Shown here: piece by piece, positions 32,001-43,354 of the stretch
Layout: every line of letters begins with the position of its first letter
Numbering within the stretch: the stretch's first letter is position 1
Assembly: GCA_009746045.1 (NCBI GenBank)
Contig: RPFO01000156.1
Coordinates: 3,780,091 to 3,844,090, forward strand
DNA length: 64,000 bases
From: Mesostigma viride
Taxonomy: Eukaryota > Streptophyta > Mesostigmatophyceae > Mesostigmatales > Mesostigmataceae
Direction of reading: 5' to 3'
Position numbers and translations under genes: made by a program
Notes under the pieces: model-generated
The model's input: only the letters and a program-made list of their open reading frames with translations
Told to the model about the DNA's origin: nothing
Database searches by the model: none

Positions 32001-34450
32001 AGTTTGTGTGCACAGCTCAGGATGTGAAGTCCACAAACCGTTGCCCTGTTGGGTGTGGTGCAATCAGCAGTCCCACCTGGTGGCAGGAGGCAGGAGGGCT
32101 GCAGCAGGTCCCACCAGAGAAAGCCTCAGGCATTTTCGCCACAGGTGTGTGGTATGCAGGAGAGCCAGGTAGCCGTGTAGGGAGGGGGGCGGATCGGGAG
32201 GGAGGGGGGGAGGGAGGGGGGAGGGAGGGGGGGAGGGAGGGGGGAGGGAGGGGGGGAGGGAGGGGGGGAGGGAGGGGGGAGGGAGGGGGGGAGGGAGGGG
32301 GGGAGGGAGGGAGGGAGGGAGGGGAGGGAGGGGGAGGGAGGGGGGGGAGGGAGGGGGGGAGGGAGGGGGGGGGAGGGAGGGGGGAGGGGAGGAGGGGGGA
32401 GGGAGGGGGGGAGGAGGGGGGGAGGGAGGGGGGGAGGGAGGGGGGAGGGAGGGGGGAGGGAGGGGGAGGGAGGGGGGAGGGAGGGGGGAGGGAGGGGGGA
32501 GGGAGGGGGGAGGAGGGGGGAGGGAGGGGGGAGGGGGGAGGGAGGGGGGAGGGAGGGGGGGAGGAGGGGGGGAGGGAGGAGGGGGGAGGGAGGGGGAGGG
32601 AGGCGGGAGGGAGGGAGGGAGGGAGGGAGGGAGGGAGGAGGAGGGAGGGAGGGGGGAGGGAGGAGGGAGGGAGGGAGGAGGGAGGAGGGAGGGAGGGAGG
32701 GAGGGAGGGAGGGAGGGAGGGAGGGAGGGAGGGAGGAGGAGGGGGGGGAGGGAGGGGGGAGGGAGGGGGGGAGGGAGGGGGGGAGGGAGGGGGGAGGGAG
32801 GGGGGGAGGGAGGGGGGAGGGAGGGGGAGGGAGGGGGGAGGGAGGGGAGGGAGGGAGGAGGGAGGGAGGGAGGGAGGGAGGGAGGAGGGAGGGAGGGAGG
32901 GAGGGAGGGAGGAGGGAGGGAGGGAGGGAGGGAGGGAGGGAGGGAGGGAGGGGGGAGGGAGGGGGAGGGAGGGGGGAGGGAGGGAGGGAGGGAGGAGGGA
33001 GGGAGGGAGGGAGGGAGGAGGGAGGGAGGGAGGGAGGGAGGGAGGAGGGAGGGGGGGAGGGAGGGGGGAGGGAGGGGGGGAGGAGGGGGGAGGGAGGGGG
33101 GGAGGGAGGGGGGAGGGAGGGGGGAGGGAGGGGGAGGGAGGGGGGGGAGGGGGGAGGGAGGGGGGAGGGAGGGGAGGGAGGGGGGGAGGGAGGGGGGAGG
33201 GAGGGGGGAGGGGGGGAGGGAGGGGGGAGGGAGGGGGGAGGGAGGGGGGGAGGGAGGAGGGGGAGGGAGGGGGGAGGGGGAGGGAGGGGAGGGAGGGGGG
33301 GAGGGGGGAGGGAGGGGGGAAGGAGGGGGAGGGAGGAGGAGGGGGAGGGAGGGGGAGGGAGGGGGAGGGAGGGGGAGGGAGGGGAGGGAGGGGGGGAGGG
33401 AGGGAGGGAGGGAGGGAGGGAGGGAGGGGGGGAGGGAGGGGGGGAGGGAGGGGGGGAGGGAGGAGGAGGGAGGGAGGGAGGGAGGGAGGGAGGGAGGGAG
33501 GGAGGGAGGAGGGAGGGAGGGAGGGAGGGAGGGAGGGAGGGAGGGAGGAGGGAGGGAGGGAGGGAGGGAGGGAGGGAGGGAGGGAGGGAGGAGGAGGAGG
33601 GAGGGAGGGAGGGAGGGAGGAGGGAGGGAGGGAGGGAGGGAGGGAGGGAGGGAGGGAGGGAGGGAGGGAGGGAGGGAGGGAGGGGTTGTGTGTAGATTAC
33701 TGCTTTTCAAGCTTGTCTACAGGCACTTCTCTCGTGAATAAGCAATTTGGTTTCCAATGACATTGGCATGGGCGGTTTGTTACATGTGGGCGTGGTGAGC
33801 CACCTCCATTCCATGGCAATGGTGCTTTCTAGAGCGCCCAGGGAATGTACTCTTGCCTGTGCTATCTACAAGTGGGTGGGTTTTCATCCGTGCGTGTGAC
33901 ACCTGCTTGCTTGTTCCCCTCGCACCCCCGCTTGCGGCAGGTGATGCTGGTGGTGCTGTTCATGGGCACCATCATCTACATCCTCGAGGGCGAGGCCAAC
34001 GGGTTCACCTCCATCCCCAAGGGCATGTACTGGGCGCTCGTCACGCTCACCACAGTTGGCTACGGCGACCTGGCGCCCAAGACGGCCATGGGCCAGCTGG
34101 TGGCGTCGCTGCTGATGATCATGGGCTACGGGGTCATCGCAGTGCCAACGGGGATCATGAGCGTGGGCATCGCCAACCAGCTGTCCACACCCAAGCGCAC
34201 AGGGAACACCATTTGTTGCCCCAATTGCATGCTGGAAGGACACATCCTGGGCTCCCACTACTGCCGCGACTGTGGCTCGCTGCTGGACGTGGACTTGGAG
34301 CCCGAGACACCACACTCCAATGCAGTCACACCAGGGGGAGGGCTGCAGATGCAGGTGCCGGTTCGGAATGGGAACTCAAACAGCAGCAACCACGGCCAGG
34401 ACACACCGGGTAGTTCGGGGTCGAAGCATGACAATAGCAACAAGGCTTGA
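29012..34450 (+). CDS. Voltage-gated potassium channel, prokaryote-like, with zinc-ribbon tail
   Basis: This is a plasma- or organelle-membrane K+ channel subunit, presumably tetrameric. Exons 29012-29365, 30217-30355, 31467-31705 and 33941-34450 splice in phase with GT-AG borders to 413 residues. S1 spans roughly 110-132 (across intron 1) and S2 147-165. S3 has [16 protein letters not shown], and S4 has regularly spaced arginines ([15 protein letters not shown]). S5 crosses intron 3. The filter TVGYGD is at about 282-287, followed by S6 with the APTG-like VPTG motif. After S6 comes a four-cysteine ribbon, CPNC...YCRDC (about 337-355), as in many bacterial two-domain K+ channels. Exons 2-4 are secure. 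The N-terminal 100 residues of exon 1 match nothing I know, so the start could lie elsewhere or in another exon. Confidence 0.9.
30420..30585. repeat. 23-bp tandem repeat in channel intron 2
   Basis: About seven head-to-tail units of the type GTGCAAGTGGTGAGTTGATG(CGT). Each unit carries GTGAGT, a perfect splice donor consensus, shortly after the real donor at 30356. Confidence 0.9.
32165..33685. repeat. G-rich GGGAGG/GGGGGAGGGAGG array in channel intron 3
   Basis: About 1.5 kb of pure purine on the coding strand, built from GGGAGG, GAGGGAGG and GGGGGGAGGGAGG units. It fills most of intron 3 (31706-33940). Runs of three to seven guanines at short intervals predict dense G-quadruplex formation in DNA and in the nascent transcript. 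Open frames across it are artefacts. Confidence 0.97.
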
Positions 34451-35126
34451 GGATTGATCTGCACCCACATTCATGGGTGGGTTAGCTAATTAATACATTC
34501 CTACCAAGACCTGCCTGAAGTGCATTTCAGCGACTTCTAAAGTAAATGTACAATTACCCGCGTCTTTAGAATGCAATTTAGCGCGTTGTTAGCTATTTTT
34601 AGAATGCATATAAAATTCAGGGAATTTTTTTTACAGTCATGCATACCTCCCGGAAAGCACATAAATTAAAGGATGTTTTGAGCTATTCAGACCTACCAAA
34701 TGATTATCCATTAGAGAGATACACTGCTTTGCATACAAGGGGTCTGATAAATTAATTAGACGCGTGCTCCCGTTGGGGAGTCACGGAGCATTAACCCCGA
34801 TGGATGGATGGATGGATGGGTGCAAACAGTCCTACCGGTCTAGTCTATCTACATCGGCTACATACTACATCTATCTAACAACATTCTAACTACAACATCT
34901 ATCTGAGGGGGCTATCTGGTCTGATAAAGACCGCGGTTTGTTGACCCTAGCTAGGTGACTAAACAAGTTTTCTACAAGCTCCTATGCTAGGACCGAATAT
35001 TTTCTACTAATTCTACTTTGTTTCTGGTCTACCCGGCAGTCCTGTTATATTTTCCTTTGCATTCTCTAGGCTACTCCGTACTCTGAACGTCGCTTCCCAG
35101 ATCTACCGGCCAGTTTGCCTCCACAC
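34451..35126. other. 3' flank of the channel gene
   Basis: No gene seen. It contains a fragment at about 34752-34793 that matches the 44-bp TAAT-tailed insertion at 3786-3829, and a short (GATG)n tract near 34800-34820. Confidence 0.5.
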
Positions 35127-35295
35127 ATCTTCGATTAGAGTTACAAGCGTGCCAGGCGCCGAATGAGGTAGCCATGGCTGACGGCGGAGCTCATAACTTT
35201 CACGTTTGGGCACCAAATTCGGCCGTGAATATCACAATCGCTTAGTCTTTCTAAGACACACACGCTGATATATTTTCCCGAAGCTATCACGCAAT

Positions 35296-35492
35296 CCCCC
35301 ACATGGCATGCTCCCCCTTAGCTGGGCATAGCGTGATAGACCATGAGGGTGCAGGTGCCCTGGTGCACCTAGAGCAAGTGTTGTCTACATTCCCACCCTT
35401 GCAGGAAGTAGCTTAGAATGTATTATAGGCCATATGCCCCTTCTCTGGGCTATGTGCTACATATACTCCCAACGGAGTTATGTTCCTAATTA
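35296..35492 (+). mobile_element. 5'-truncated LINE 3' end, 10-bp target duplication
   Basis: ATCACGCAAT at 35286-35295 and 35493-35502 flanks 197 bp. They match the last part of the same LINE family (compare 37565-37750 and the complement of 6850-7040). Copy 2 shows the uninterrupted leader. This is a short truncated retrocopy that landed in the leader of a full copy. Confidence 0.8.
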
Positions 35493-35504
35493 ATCACGCA
35501 ATAT

Positions 35505-36897
35505 TATGTCGAGCAAACGCAATTTTCACGAATCGCAGTTTGGAGGCTGCGATGAGCCAAGCAAATACGCCTGCAGCTTCGGCTGCATTTTCGCCTCCCG
35601 GCCTCGCAGGCAGCGGTGACCCTAGCCAAGCGTTAGTGGTTCACTCGGCTCCTCCCGCGGCCTCGCCATCGACATCGCCTGAAACCAAACGCAGTCGCCC
35701 ATCCGCGGTTCAAGCTCCACGTGAACCGCGTTTCAAGCCCCACCCCTTCCAAGTCGACGATCACGAATGGTACAACATGGCCCCGTGCACTGCTATGAAG
35801 TGCATTTTCTACGGGGATTACGCCTCGCTTCTTGCGCTGTGCATCCACCTTCACAGCGCATCAACGGCCTCCTCGAGCCGGACGGCTGCGGGATCACGCA
35901 GAGCCCAGAACTGCTGCTGACGGGCCTCTACAGCCGGCTCGAGCTTCACCACATGATTCTCTGCTCGACCCTACTCACAAAGTCTGACGGCGAGATCTGG
36001 GCTCCATCCATCTCCGCACCTACGCTCCGCTCCATCCTTCAAGCCGCCCTCGAGCAGCACGTGACACCCCTTGCCACGGATGTGGCAGCAATGGGCAGCA
36101 CGCTGGCTGCTGAGCTCCCTCACCTTTCCACCACCGTCACCTCCACCTCCACCCTCCTCGCCTCCACCTCCACTGCCACCTCCACCTCCACCGCCGACAT
36201 CAAAGACCAGCTCCTCGACATCGACCAGCACCTCAAGGACAACACCATCGCCATTGAGTGCCTGCAAAACACCGCAGGCCTCACCGCCCAGGCGGTGAAG
36301 GACATCGCCGCCCAGCCGGCATCTGCTGGCCCGGCGGGCGATGCTCCTCCCACCCAGACCTGGGCGGACATGCTGAAGCACCACACCACTTCCACCACCT
36401 CCACCACCTCCACTGTCGCGGCACAGCTCAAGCAACACACGCTCGACCTCCGCGAGGAGGCCGACCTCACCCAGTGCAGCAACAATGTCATCATCAAGCA
36501 CTTCGACCAGCCGGCAGGTGAGAACTCGGAGACTCTTTTCATGGCGTTTAAGTGCGACATTCTTGCCCCCATGCAACTCACTGGTGAGCTGCGGATGTCG
36601 GCCGTCTGCCTTCCCCGCGCGCGGGGTAAGGCTGGCCCGGCTCCCCTGCTCCTCACCTTTTATAAGTACATGGCGGATAAGCTGTCGTTTCTTAAATACC
36701 GGAAGAAGCGCTCGGGGACTTCCTACACGCTGGACGACGACTTGACCCTGGCACAGCAACAGCGGCGACGGGAGCTATGGCCGACCTACCTCCAGCTCCG
36801 GCAGAGAGCAGGGGGGAAACCGGTATACTAGAGGGGGGACGTCATCCACGTCGACCACAAGCCCTGGCAGGCACCCCCTGCCACCCCAGCAACCCCA
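35505..36897 (+). pseudogene. ORF1-like RNA-binding protein of LINE copy 3
   Basis: Homologue of the 7402-8625 protein. Shared landmarks are FQVDDHEWYNM, DGEIWAPSISAP, a long Thr/Ser-rich probable coiled coil, TWADMLKHHTTST, RLPRARGKAGPAPLLLTF, YTLDDDLTLAQQ and RRELWPTYLQLRQ. The last two resemble the C-terminal domain of L1-type ORF1 proteins. The reading is spread over more than one frame and shows a few breaks, so the copy is probably inactive. The main open part is 35767-36831. Confidence 0.65.
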
Positions 36898-37046
36898 GTC
36901 TAGGGAATATAGCAGTACTAGTGTAGATTCATCAGGCTTTTATAGCACGTGGCACCAGCCTACGCGCATGTCTGCCCATAATGGCCCCCCACATGGATGA
37001 TGCCTTACAAATTTAGCCACGCTCTGTCTATAAATATATATAATGG

Positions 37047-37441
37047 AATATACGCTTGGCTGATTTCGATAGTACCGGCTACGCCCCCTTCTAAAGAAGG
37101 TTTCAGCCGTGTTCAGCCCGTCTCACGGTGCGAGACTGAACAAGTCTCGCGTGCAGACACGTGTGTAGTACTCCTACACACAGATCTCGAGTGATTTATC
37201 TAGTACCAAATCCGAAAGGCTTGCATCACTCCCCGGACAGGAGAAATTTTGCGGATGACTGTAGGTGTAAGTTGGCGATGCCATGGTAACCGGAGACGTC
37301 CGTCCTATTGTCAGCAAAATTTGGTGCGAGAGGTCCCCAGTTCGATTCAGGTCGGATTCATTTGTAGATCGCGTTTTCCGCGTTCTCCGCGGCCCGGCAC
37401 TGAACGCAAAGGTTTTCACCTTTGCGGAGTGTCTGATCAGA
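37047..37441. mobile_element. 395-bp insertion with 11-bp target duplication, candidate SINE
   Basis: ATATATAATGG at 37036-37046 and 37442-37452 flanks 395 bp absent from the equivalent place in LINE copy 2 (near 7150). It contains AGTTCGATTC near 37341-37350, which fits the RNA polymerase III B-box pattern, but no clear A-box was found and no tRNA can be folded by eye. It is either a SINE or another short retroposon. Confidence 0.6.
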
Positions 37442-38004
37442 ATATATAATGGGACTCCCCATGGATGATGCATTAAGAAGTTAGCCAAGCTCTGCCTACT
37501 ATGCAGAGAGATACTCTCTGCTGAGAACCCATGCCCTAGCCTTTGTATAGCCATGCTGATCTTCCACCTCACATGCCAGGCCTTTCCGAAGAGCTTTGAT
37601 ACATCGTGGTGGTGCAGGTGCACTTGGTGCACCTAGAGCAGGTGTAGTTTACATCCTACCCTTGCACGAAGTAGCCCAGAATGTATTAAAAGCCATATGC
37701 CCCTTTTCAGGGATATGTTCTACATATACTCCCAACGGAGCTATGTAATTAATTAATAATTTATTAATTAATTAATTATAATTAATTAATTAATCTTCGA
37801 TAACCCTTGTGAATCTAGTGCATCTTTGAATTGCTCTATCTTCGTCATTACTACAAGTAAGTTTTCACGCCTCACACACTCATTGAATTTCCGATTTATT
37901 GTCAGAGGTTTCCATCCATGCACACCTCATTCTCTATTTACTCTTTTACTTTTATGTTTCTTCTTGTTATTCTTGTATATAAAAAATGATCATTACTTAC
38001 TGCA

Positions 38005-38068
38005 GGCTAGTGAAGATTCGTTCAGGTGTAGCACAACCTGCCTATGAGGTGGTATGACCACCTCGGTT
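38005..38068 (+). repeat. Interspersed repeat Y, left part (split by hAT element)
   Basis: Matches 59046-59108; continues after the hAT element at 41961-42170. The segment includes GATTCGTTCAGGTGTAGCAC and GAGGTGGTATGACCACCT, the latter a near-perfect palindrome. Confidence 0.75.
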
Positions 38069-41000
38069 CAGTGTTTCTGCTAAGGGTTTTTGGGCTGCGG
38101 TCGCGTGTGACCACGGCTCCCAAAATCCTGCGGTCAATGTGACCTCAGCCACCAAAAGCCCGCGGTCGCACCTTTCAACATAGCTTTGTTGCAAGCAAGA
38201 TGTGTTATACACTCCTTTGAGTGCTTAGTCTAGGTCGGCTTTGTATTGGGGAATGGGGGGGGGGCGTTGCTATACCATTATTATATAGGCATTGTTAGGT
38301 GGGACGTGGATTAATAATGGCAGGCACAATTATGCCTCACCGGCTTATGGCCTTACAGCCCTTACTACTATAGTTACAGCCTTCACTCCCTTCAGTAGGC
38401 ACAGTGGCGATATCCAATGTGCACGATAGGATTGAGGACTGTCAAACCATTAAATTAACAGCTAGCGACAATAATAAATTTAGATGACGCCGTAACAAGT
38501 GATGAAGTGAAGTCACACATGCCACATGGGCCAAAACTCGAGGGCATGGCCAATTGGCCATTGGCCGGGCAACTGGCAAGTGCTATGTAGGTTTACTAGG
38601 TTGAAAACGGCGATGCTTTCCATGACCTGAATTCCGAGCAATATCGTCAGAATGCGGACGTGAGTGTCAGAGACGACCCAGAGCTTGTCCCGCTATTCTT
38701 CTCGTGAGATTCAGAATTGCGGCTAGCTTCGACATTACTCAGATTCCCAGGCGGCGGTAGATGCCCTGACGATGGCGTCGGATCAGGCACTGCTTCCGGC
38801 ATGGCATCGCCAGGGAGGCTGCGGCCAGCTTTACCAGATGAATGAGATGATCGAGATGGTGATCGTGGCTCAGACAAAGACCGTGGCCGAGAAAGTGGAC
38901 GGTGTGGCATGAGCCACGCTAATATACCTTTAGGTCTGCCTGCGGCGGACGCTCCTGCACTAGACTCTTTCCTATTGTTGCTGGCCGGGCATGTTAAGGG
39001 GACGGGACACCCCCGAATTTTTTGGCGCCAAAAAATTCGCGCCGGAACCGAAGGTCACAAATTTCACGTGCACGGTGCGCGCACCCCTTGCGGAAGTGGC
39101 CATGGCGACTGCGTTCAGGCGAAACTACCACAATAGGGCAAGCGAAATGCAAAAAATTTACTCGAATCTAAAAGACGATGAGTTTATGATGTTAGTATGT
39201 GGCGGAAATCAGCTGGTTTACAATATCGCTGTTGTTTTTTTATGCCATCGGCATGGGGGGTAACCTGAATTTTTTGGTCGCGCGGAATGAAATAGAATTC
39301 ATGATAGCGGCAGTAAAATCGCGGTTTTGGGGGTTGTTCTGACCGTGAAGCAGGCATTAATACCGGTAGCATCGAATTCTAAACCCAGCTGGTGGTTTTT
39401 GCCAGATTTTCGGCCATTATCGGTAAGTAATTGTTCAGACCTGCGCAGTGCGTGTCTGACCTGTCCATGGAAGAACGGCTGTTGTTGCGCGCCTGGGCGA
39501 GGGATTTACGAGGGCAAGGTACAGATGTGTCGTGAATGTTATCTGCTATCAGTGCTTTCTTCTATGAGCTCATCGTTCGAAGTTTTTTGCGTTCTTTTTG
39601 GGCAGTTTCCGCCAGCTAGCTCGCCGTCGCTTGCCGTTGTGTTGTCGAATACTGGCAGCTTTAGATTGTTTTCGTTGATGTCGTGATCAGGGCCGCTTAA
39701 GTCGCAGCCTATAGCTCGTCGGGAAGGTATAAGGCATTTCATAAAACGTGTTGTGGCAAGGATGTTGTGCGTATGGACGCTTCTTGTTGTGTGAGAGTGA
39801 CGCACCCTCTCTTCGCAGGCCGCAGCGGCATCACAGCACTCATGCGCTGAAGGGCCGCCAATTGTTTATTTGCATTTTATCGTGCAGGGATGGAAGTGTT
39901 GTAGTGATGATGATGTTGGAGATATTGCATTTGTGTGACTGCATGTAGATAGCAGGCACCATTGGTTGTTTGAGCTTTCCTTTGTTATGATGATGTGATA
40001 AGACTACAATGTGCTGAGCCAACCATGGTTGACATGCATGACTGCATGCAAGCTATATATACCATGTTCCTACTTGGTTCCTTGCCCTCCATAGTCCCAG
40101 TTTGTCATCCATGCTGGGGAGGACAGTTTAGGAGGTGTTGTTGTGTTGATTAGCTTGGTAGGCATCAACCTTACACTCTAACCTGGGAGAAACATAGGAA
40201 ATGCTGCTTAGGCATGTTAGGGCTACCATCGTCAAGGCTATGCACATATTTACAAGGCTGGCCATGCTCGAGGGACGATGAAGACGTATGAGGTGCGTGG
40301 CCACCCCTTCGTACTTCATAACATATTCAGCATGGATTTGGTGCATGTTGGATGGCATATGAAGTGGCATTGTGGTGTTACTAACTTACTGAGTGGTTCT
40401 TAGCGCCTTGTCAGGTGGTCATATAGGAAACCCATCAACTTGAGTAGTTCTTGTCACAATGACCCCCCACATTGAGCATGAGTTGCCGTCAGCGTGCAAG
40501 AGTTAATTATGTGTGCTTTGGTCAGTTTGCAGATGTCTTTGATGAAGAAGGACGTGCTAGTGTGGCTAAATGGTTACTCTAATTTCCTTGTAGCGTCTAC
40601 ATGGGTGGCCGTCTTGGAATGGTTGTAACTTGGGCAGTTCTTGTCAGAATGTCGTCAAACCTTGAACATAGGAGGTACCATATGTGCAGAGGATGGTAGT
40701 GTGTGGTTTGGCCAGTTTTCACGTGGCTTGGATGAATAAAGGGGTGTTAGTGTGGTTAAATACTGGCTAAAACCTCCCTTAGCTTCGTCATTGGTGACAA
40801 CCTAAGAACGTTAATAACTGGAGCTGTGGTGGTCAGAATGACCTGAAATTTTGGGGCTGCATGTCCCCCCCTCTCTAGTATTTGGGAATATATGGTATGG
40901 CAACATTTGAAGTGTTTATGATTTGATTTTTTTTTTTTCATTAAAAAAGGACCCTTTTTGCGGGAAAATTAATAACTGGTGCATCCATGCTTATGTATTG

Positions 41001-41960
41001 GTCCCAATTAGGCAGACTTTCTCAAAAGTGGGGGAACTATGCGGGAATATGTGATTTGGTCCCAATATGTTTGCCAATTGTCCTAGGAAAAATGTGACTA
41101 AAATAGCGTCTTTTTCTATTTTTAGCGCGTAACCGGTGTATGGTGGGGGCTAGTACCACCCCCAAGTGGCTGGAAAATTTTTTTTTTATCATATTTATGG
41201 TCCCCAATCATCATTGGATTTTTAGCACATGCATAGGTATGGTTTCCAGAAAAGTGCCCTTTAGGGGTGTCCCCTCCCCTTAAATGTTCCGTTAGCCGAC
41301 AGGTTCGCATTTTACGCCAAGGCAAGCAAAATCCCCCAAAGCAGGGCTAGTCGCTATCGGCTCTAAATTTGCTATGCGTTTCTACTGATAATATTTAATA
41401 CTACGATTTATCCAGCAACAAAACCTAGCATCATGTCTACGAAATCGTCAGCCATACTGGCTTTGCCGCACCGTCGACCGTGCAGCAGCTACAGTACAAA
41501 AATTCATCGCAGCACGCTAAGGTGCAGGCTCTACAGTAGAGTCTAGCCGCTAGGTAGGTATGGCTGAGACTTGAGCCAGGTTGGCAACATCGGCACCAAT
41601 CTATTAGGCAGTCCTCGGAACGCGGATACTAGTAACTAGAAAATATCTGATTTCAGCAATAAACAGGCAGGCTGAATTTTGTTCAGTCAACCCTCTGTAT
41701 TTGGGAATTTTGGTTCTGACAATTTCAGCACAACCCTCGAAGTCACAACTGACCGGCCAATGGGCACACTAACAATTGAGCGCAAACCGCAGCCAGAAGT
41801 GACCACGGTCACAAGACTTGTCAGGCCGCGGCCACCGAAATCCCGCGGCCACATGTGACCGCGGCCACCGAAATGCGGCGGCCACGTGTGACCGCGGGCC
41901 CCAAAATCCGGCGGCCGGCGGCCACATGTGGCCGCGCGCGGCCCGTTAGCAGAAACACTG
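38069..41960. mobile_element. hAT-like non-autonomous element with nested TTAA element
   Basis: Ends are the inverted repeat CAGTGTTTCTGCTAA(C/G)GGG. The flanking 8 bp are CCTCGGTT (38061-38068) and GCTCGGTT (41961-41968), one mismatch, fitting the 8-bp hAT duplication. Both ends carry subterminal repeats around GCGGCCACATGTGACCGCGG. Excluding the nested TTAA copy B, about 1.6 kb remain, with no transposase. Repeat Y at 59046-59310 is the paralogous empty site. Confidence 0.8.
38998..41279 (+). mobile_element. TTAA-flanked non-autonomous element, copy B
   Basis: TTAA at 38994-38997 and 41280-41283 flanks 2282 bp. Termini GGGGACGGGACACCCC and GGGGAGGGGACACCCC (complement) differ at one position. 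The interior matches copies A and C at several conserved blocks. No recognisable ORF. Confidence 0.8.
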
Positions 41961-42170
41961 GCTCGGTTGTAGTAGACAGTAACTAAACGTAGTACAATGT
42001 CGAAAGAATCAGTACAAAAGGGTTCTTTGTAGTACAAATGGTCAGTGGCACCTGGGCGCCGCGCCAGCACTGTACCGGACATGCATCCGTCACCGTACGC
42101 ATGCAATGCAGCCAATTTATTGAGGAAGACATGGCGGCGCATGCTTTTTTATCAGTTTTCCCCACCCACC
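41961..42170 (+). repeat. Interspersed repeat Y, right part
   Basis: Matches 59105-59310 closely, including TCGAAAGAATCAGTACAAA and the run CACCTGGGCGCCGCGCCAG. It includes a short minus-strand frame starting MRRHVFLNKLAALHA, also present in the other copy. No family recognised. Confidence 0.75.
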
Positions 42171-43354
42171 CACCCTCTTTTGTTTGTTTGTTTGTTTGTT
42201 GTCTCTGGGGGTGTTATATGGTGGCAGCCGCCTGGGACTTGCGCACAATTTGCCAGTCTCTCGGTCTACCAAGGCCTGCAAGCGGCTTAAGGGAACGAAA
42301 TTTCTATTTCAGCCCTGGGCGTGCTTGTTCGAGCTGTTTTACGTTTGATTCTGCCTTGCATGATGACCCTCAACGACGAGCAGTGTAAAAAATGTAGTAG
42401 GCTGCAATGCCGGCTGCTCTAGCTAGATATCTGAATGCGCTGTCATTAGCTATCTTTGGCTCTCGGGGCTTTGCGGGCAGGGCATACTGCGTCACAGCCC
42501 GATGGCTTTGAAGGAGCGGGTCGGCTGGCCCATTACGTGATGGTAACGTGAAAAAGAATATGTGGAGCCGAATTTTTTGGGGAAAACCGGTGGTTGGAGG
42601 AGCTCGCGCTGGGTGTGGCTCCCTGGATTTTGTTTCTCGAGGGCTTACGTGGTGGTAGGGCGGCTCGGCGGCCATGGGCCAGTGGTGGCCAGTTGGGGGA
42701 GGTGCCTTTCTTGACGGCTTTGAGGAGCTAAGGACAGTGGTGTATTGGAACTTGGGCGAGGTAAAATGAGCAGCCTATGTACGTAAAAAGACTTTTGGGC
42801 GCTGCCAGGCATAGTAATACCCTAAGAGCTTTGGGATGACAGCTGTAATGGCATCCAAGAGGTGGGCAGGCAATGGGGGGAGCCTGGTGAGACCGGCTGG
42901 TTTTGACGGTTGTGAGGGCTAAGAGCAGGGGCGCTTGCTCACGATAGCCTAAGTGACCGGCTAGCTGTCCTGAGAATGGAATGGAGATTACCTCGCTATG
43001 TATGCCGCCGGCAGCCCTCTAGGGCGAGTACCTGGGGATGCTTGCACCCCGGGTTACGCTCTGCATACAGAGGGCAGTGACCGTAGCAGCAGCTTGTGGC
43101 ATGTGACTTTTGGCGAGTCGCCGGGCCATAGCACTGGATTGTGACAATTATGGCATGAGGAGCGTGAGGAGGATGGTGTAGGGTGGAAGTTGGCAGACGT
43201 ACCAGCTATTTTTGCTGGACGAGGAGGGGGGAAAGGTGTGGGGGGTTGGTTGACCGTACCTTCGGTTGGACGCTGCTCACTCCTATCCAAGGGGGATTAA
43301 GGCATTATTTGAGACTTCGCTAGTGGGGCGCACTCCAGCAGACAAAGCTGCCTT
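42171..43354. other. Interval without recognised genes
   Basis: About 1.2 kb with a (TTTG)n tract at 42179-42200 and no recognisable coding or mobile sequence. Confidence 0.45.

Larger units (their letters stand above)
35136..37792 (+). mobile_element. ORF1-only LINE-like element, copy 3, with two nested insertions
   Basis: A 9-bp direct repeat ATCTTCGAT (35127-35135 and 37793-37801) flanks the element, which ends in a long TAAT tail (37746-37792). The order matches copy 2: leader, ORF1-like gene, 3' untranslated region with internal duplication, terminal segment, tail. Two insertions with their own duplications, 35296-35492 and 37047-37441, are absent from copy 2. Without them the element is about 2.04 kb. 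No reverse transcriptase is encoded. Confidence 0.72.

Noticed and set aside
31952-33760. Gly/Arg/Glu-rich 602-codon ORF and Pro-rich opposite ORF
   Set aside because: Simple G-rich repeat in the potassium channel intron; flanking exons splice around it.
37290-37365. tRNA gene
   Set aside because: Only a B-box-like AGTTCGATTC is present; no acceptor stem, A-box or anticodon arm could be assembled by eye.
35296-37745. LTR retrotransposon with about 190-bp repeats around the ORF1-like gene
   Set aside because: The left repeat has its own 10-bp duplication and is missing from copy 2. The element ends in a TAAT tail, which fits LINE retrotransposition rather than LTRs.
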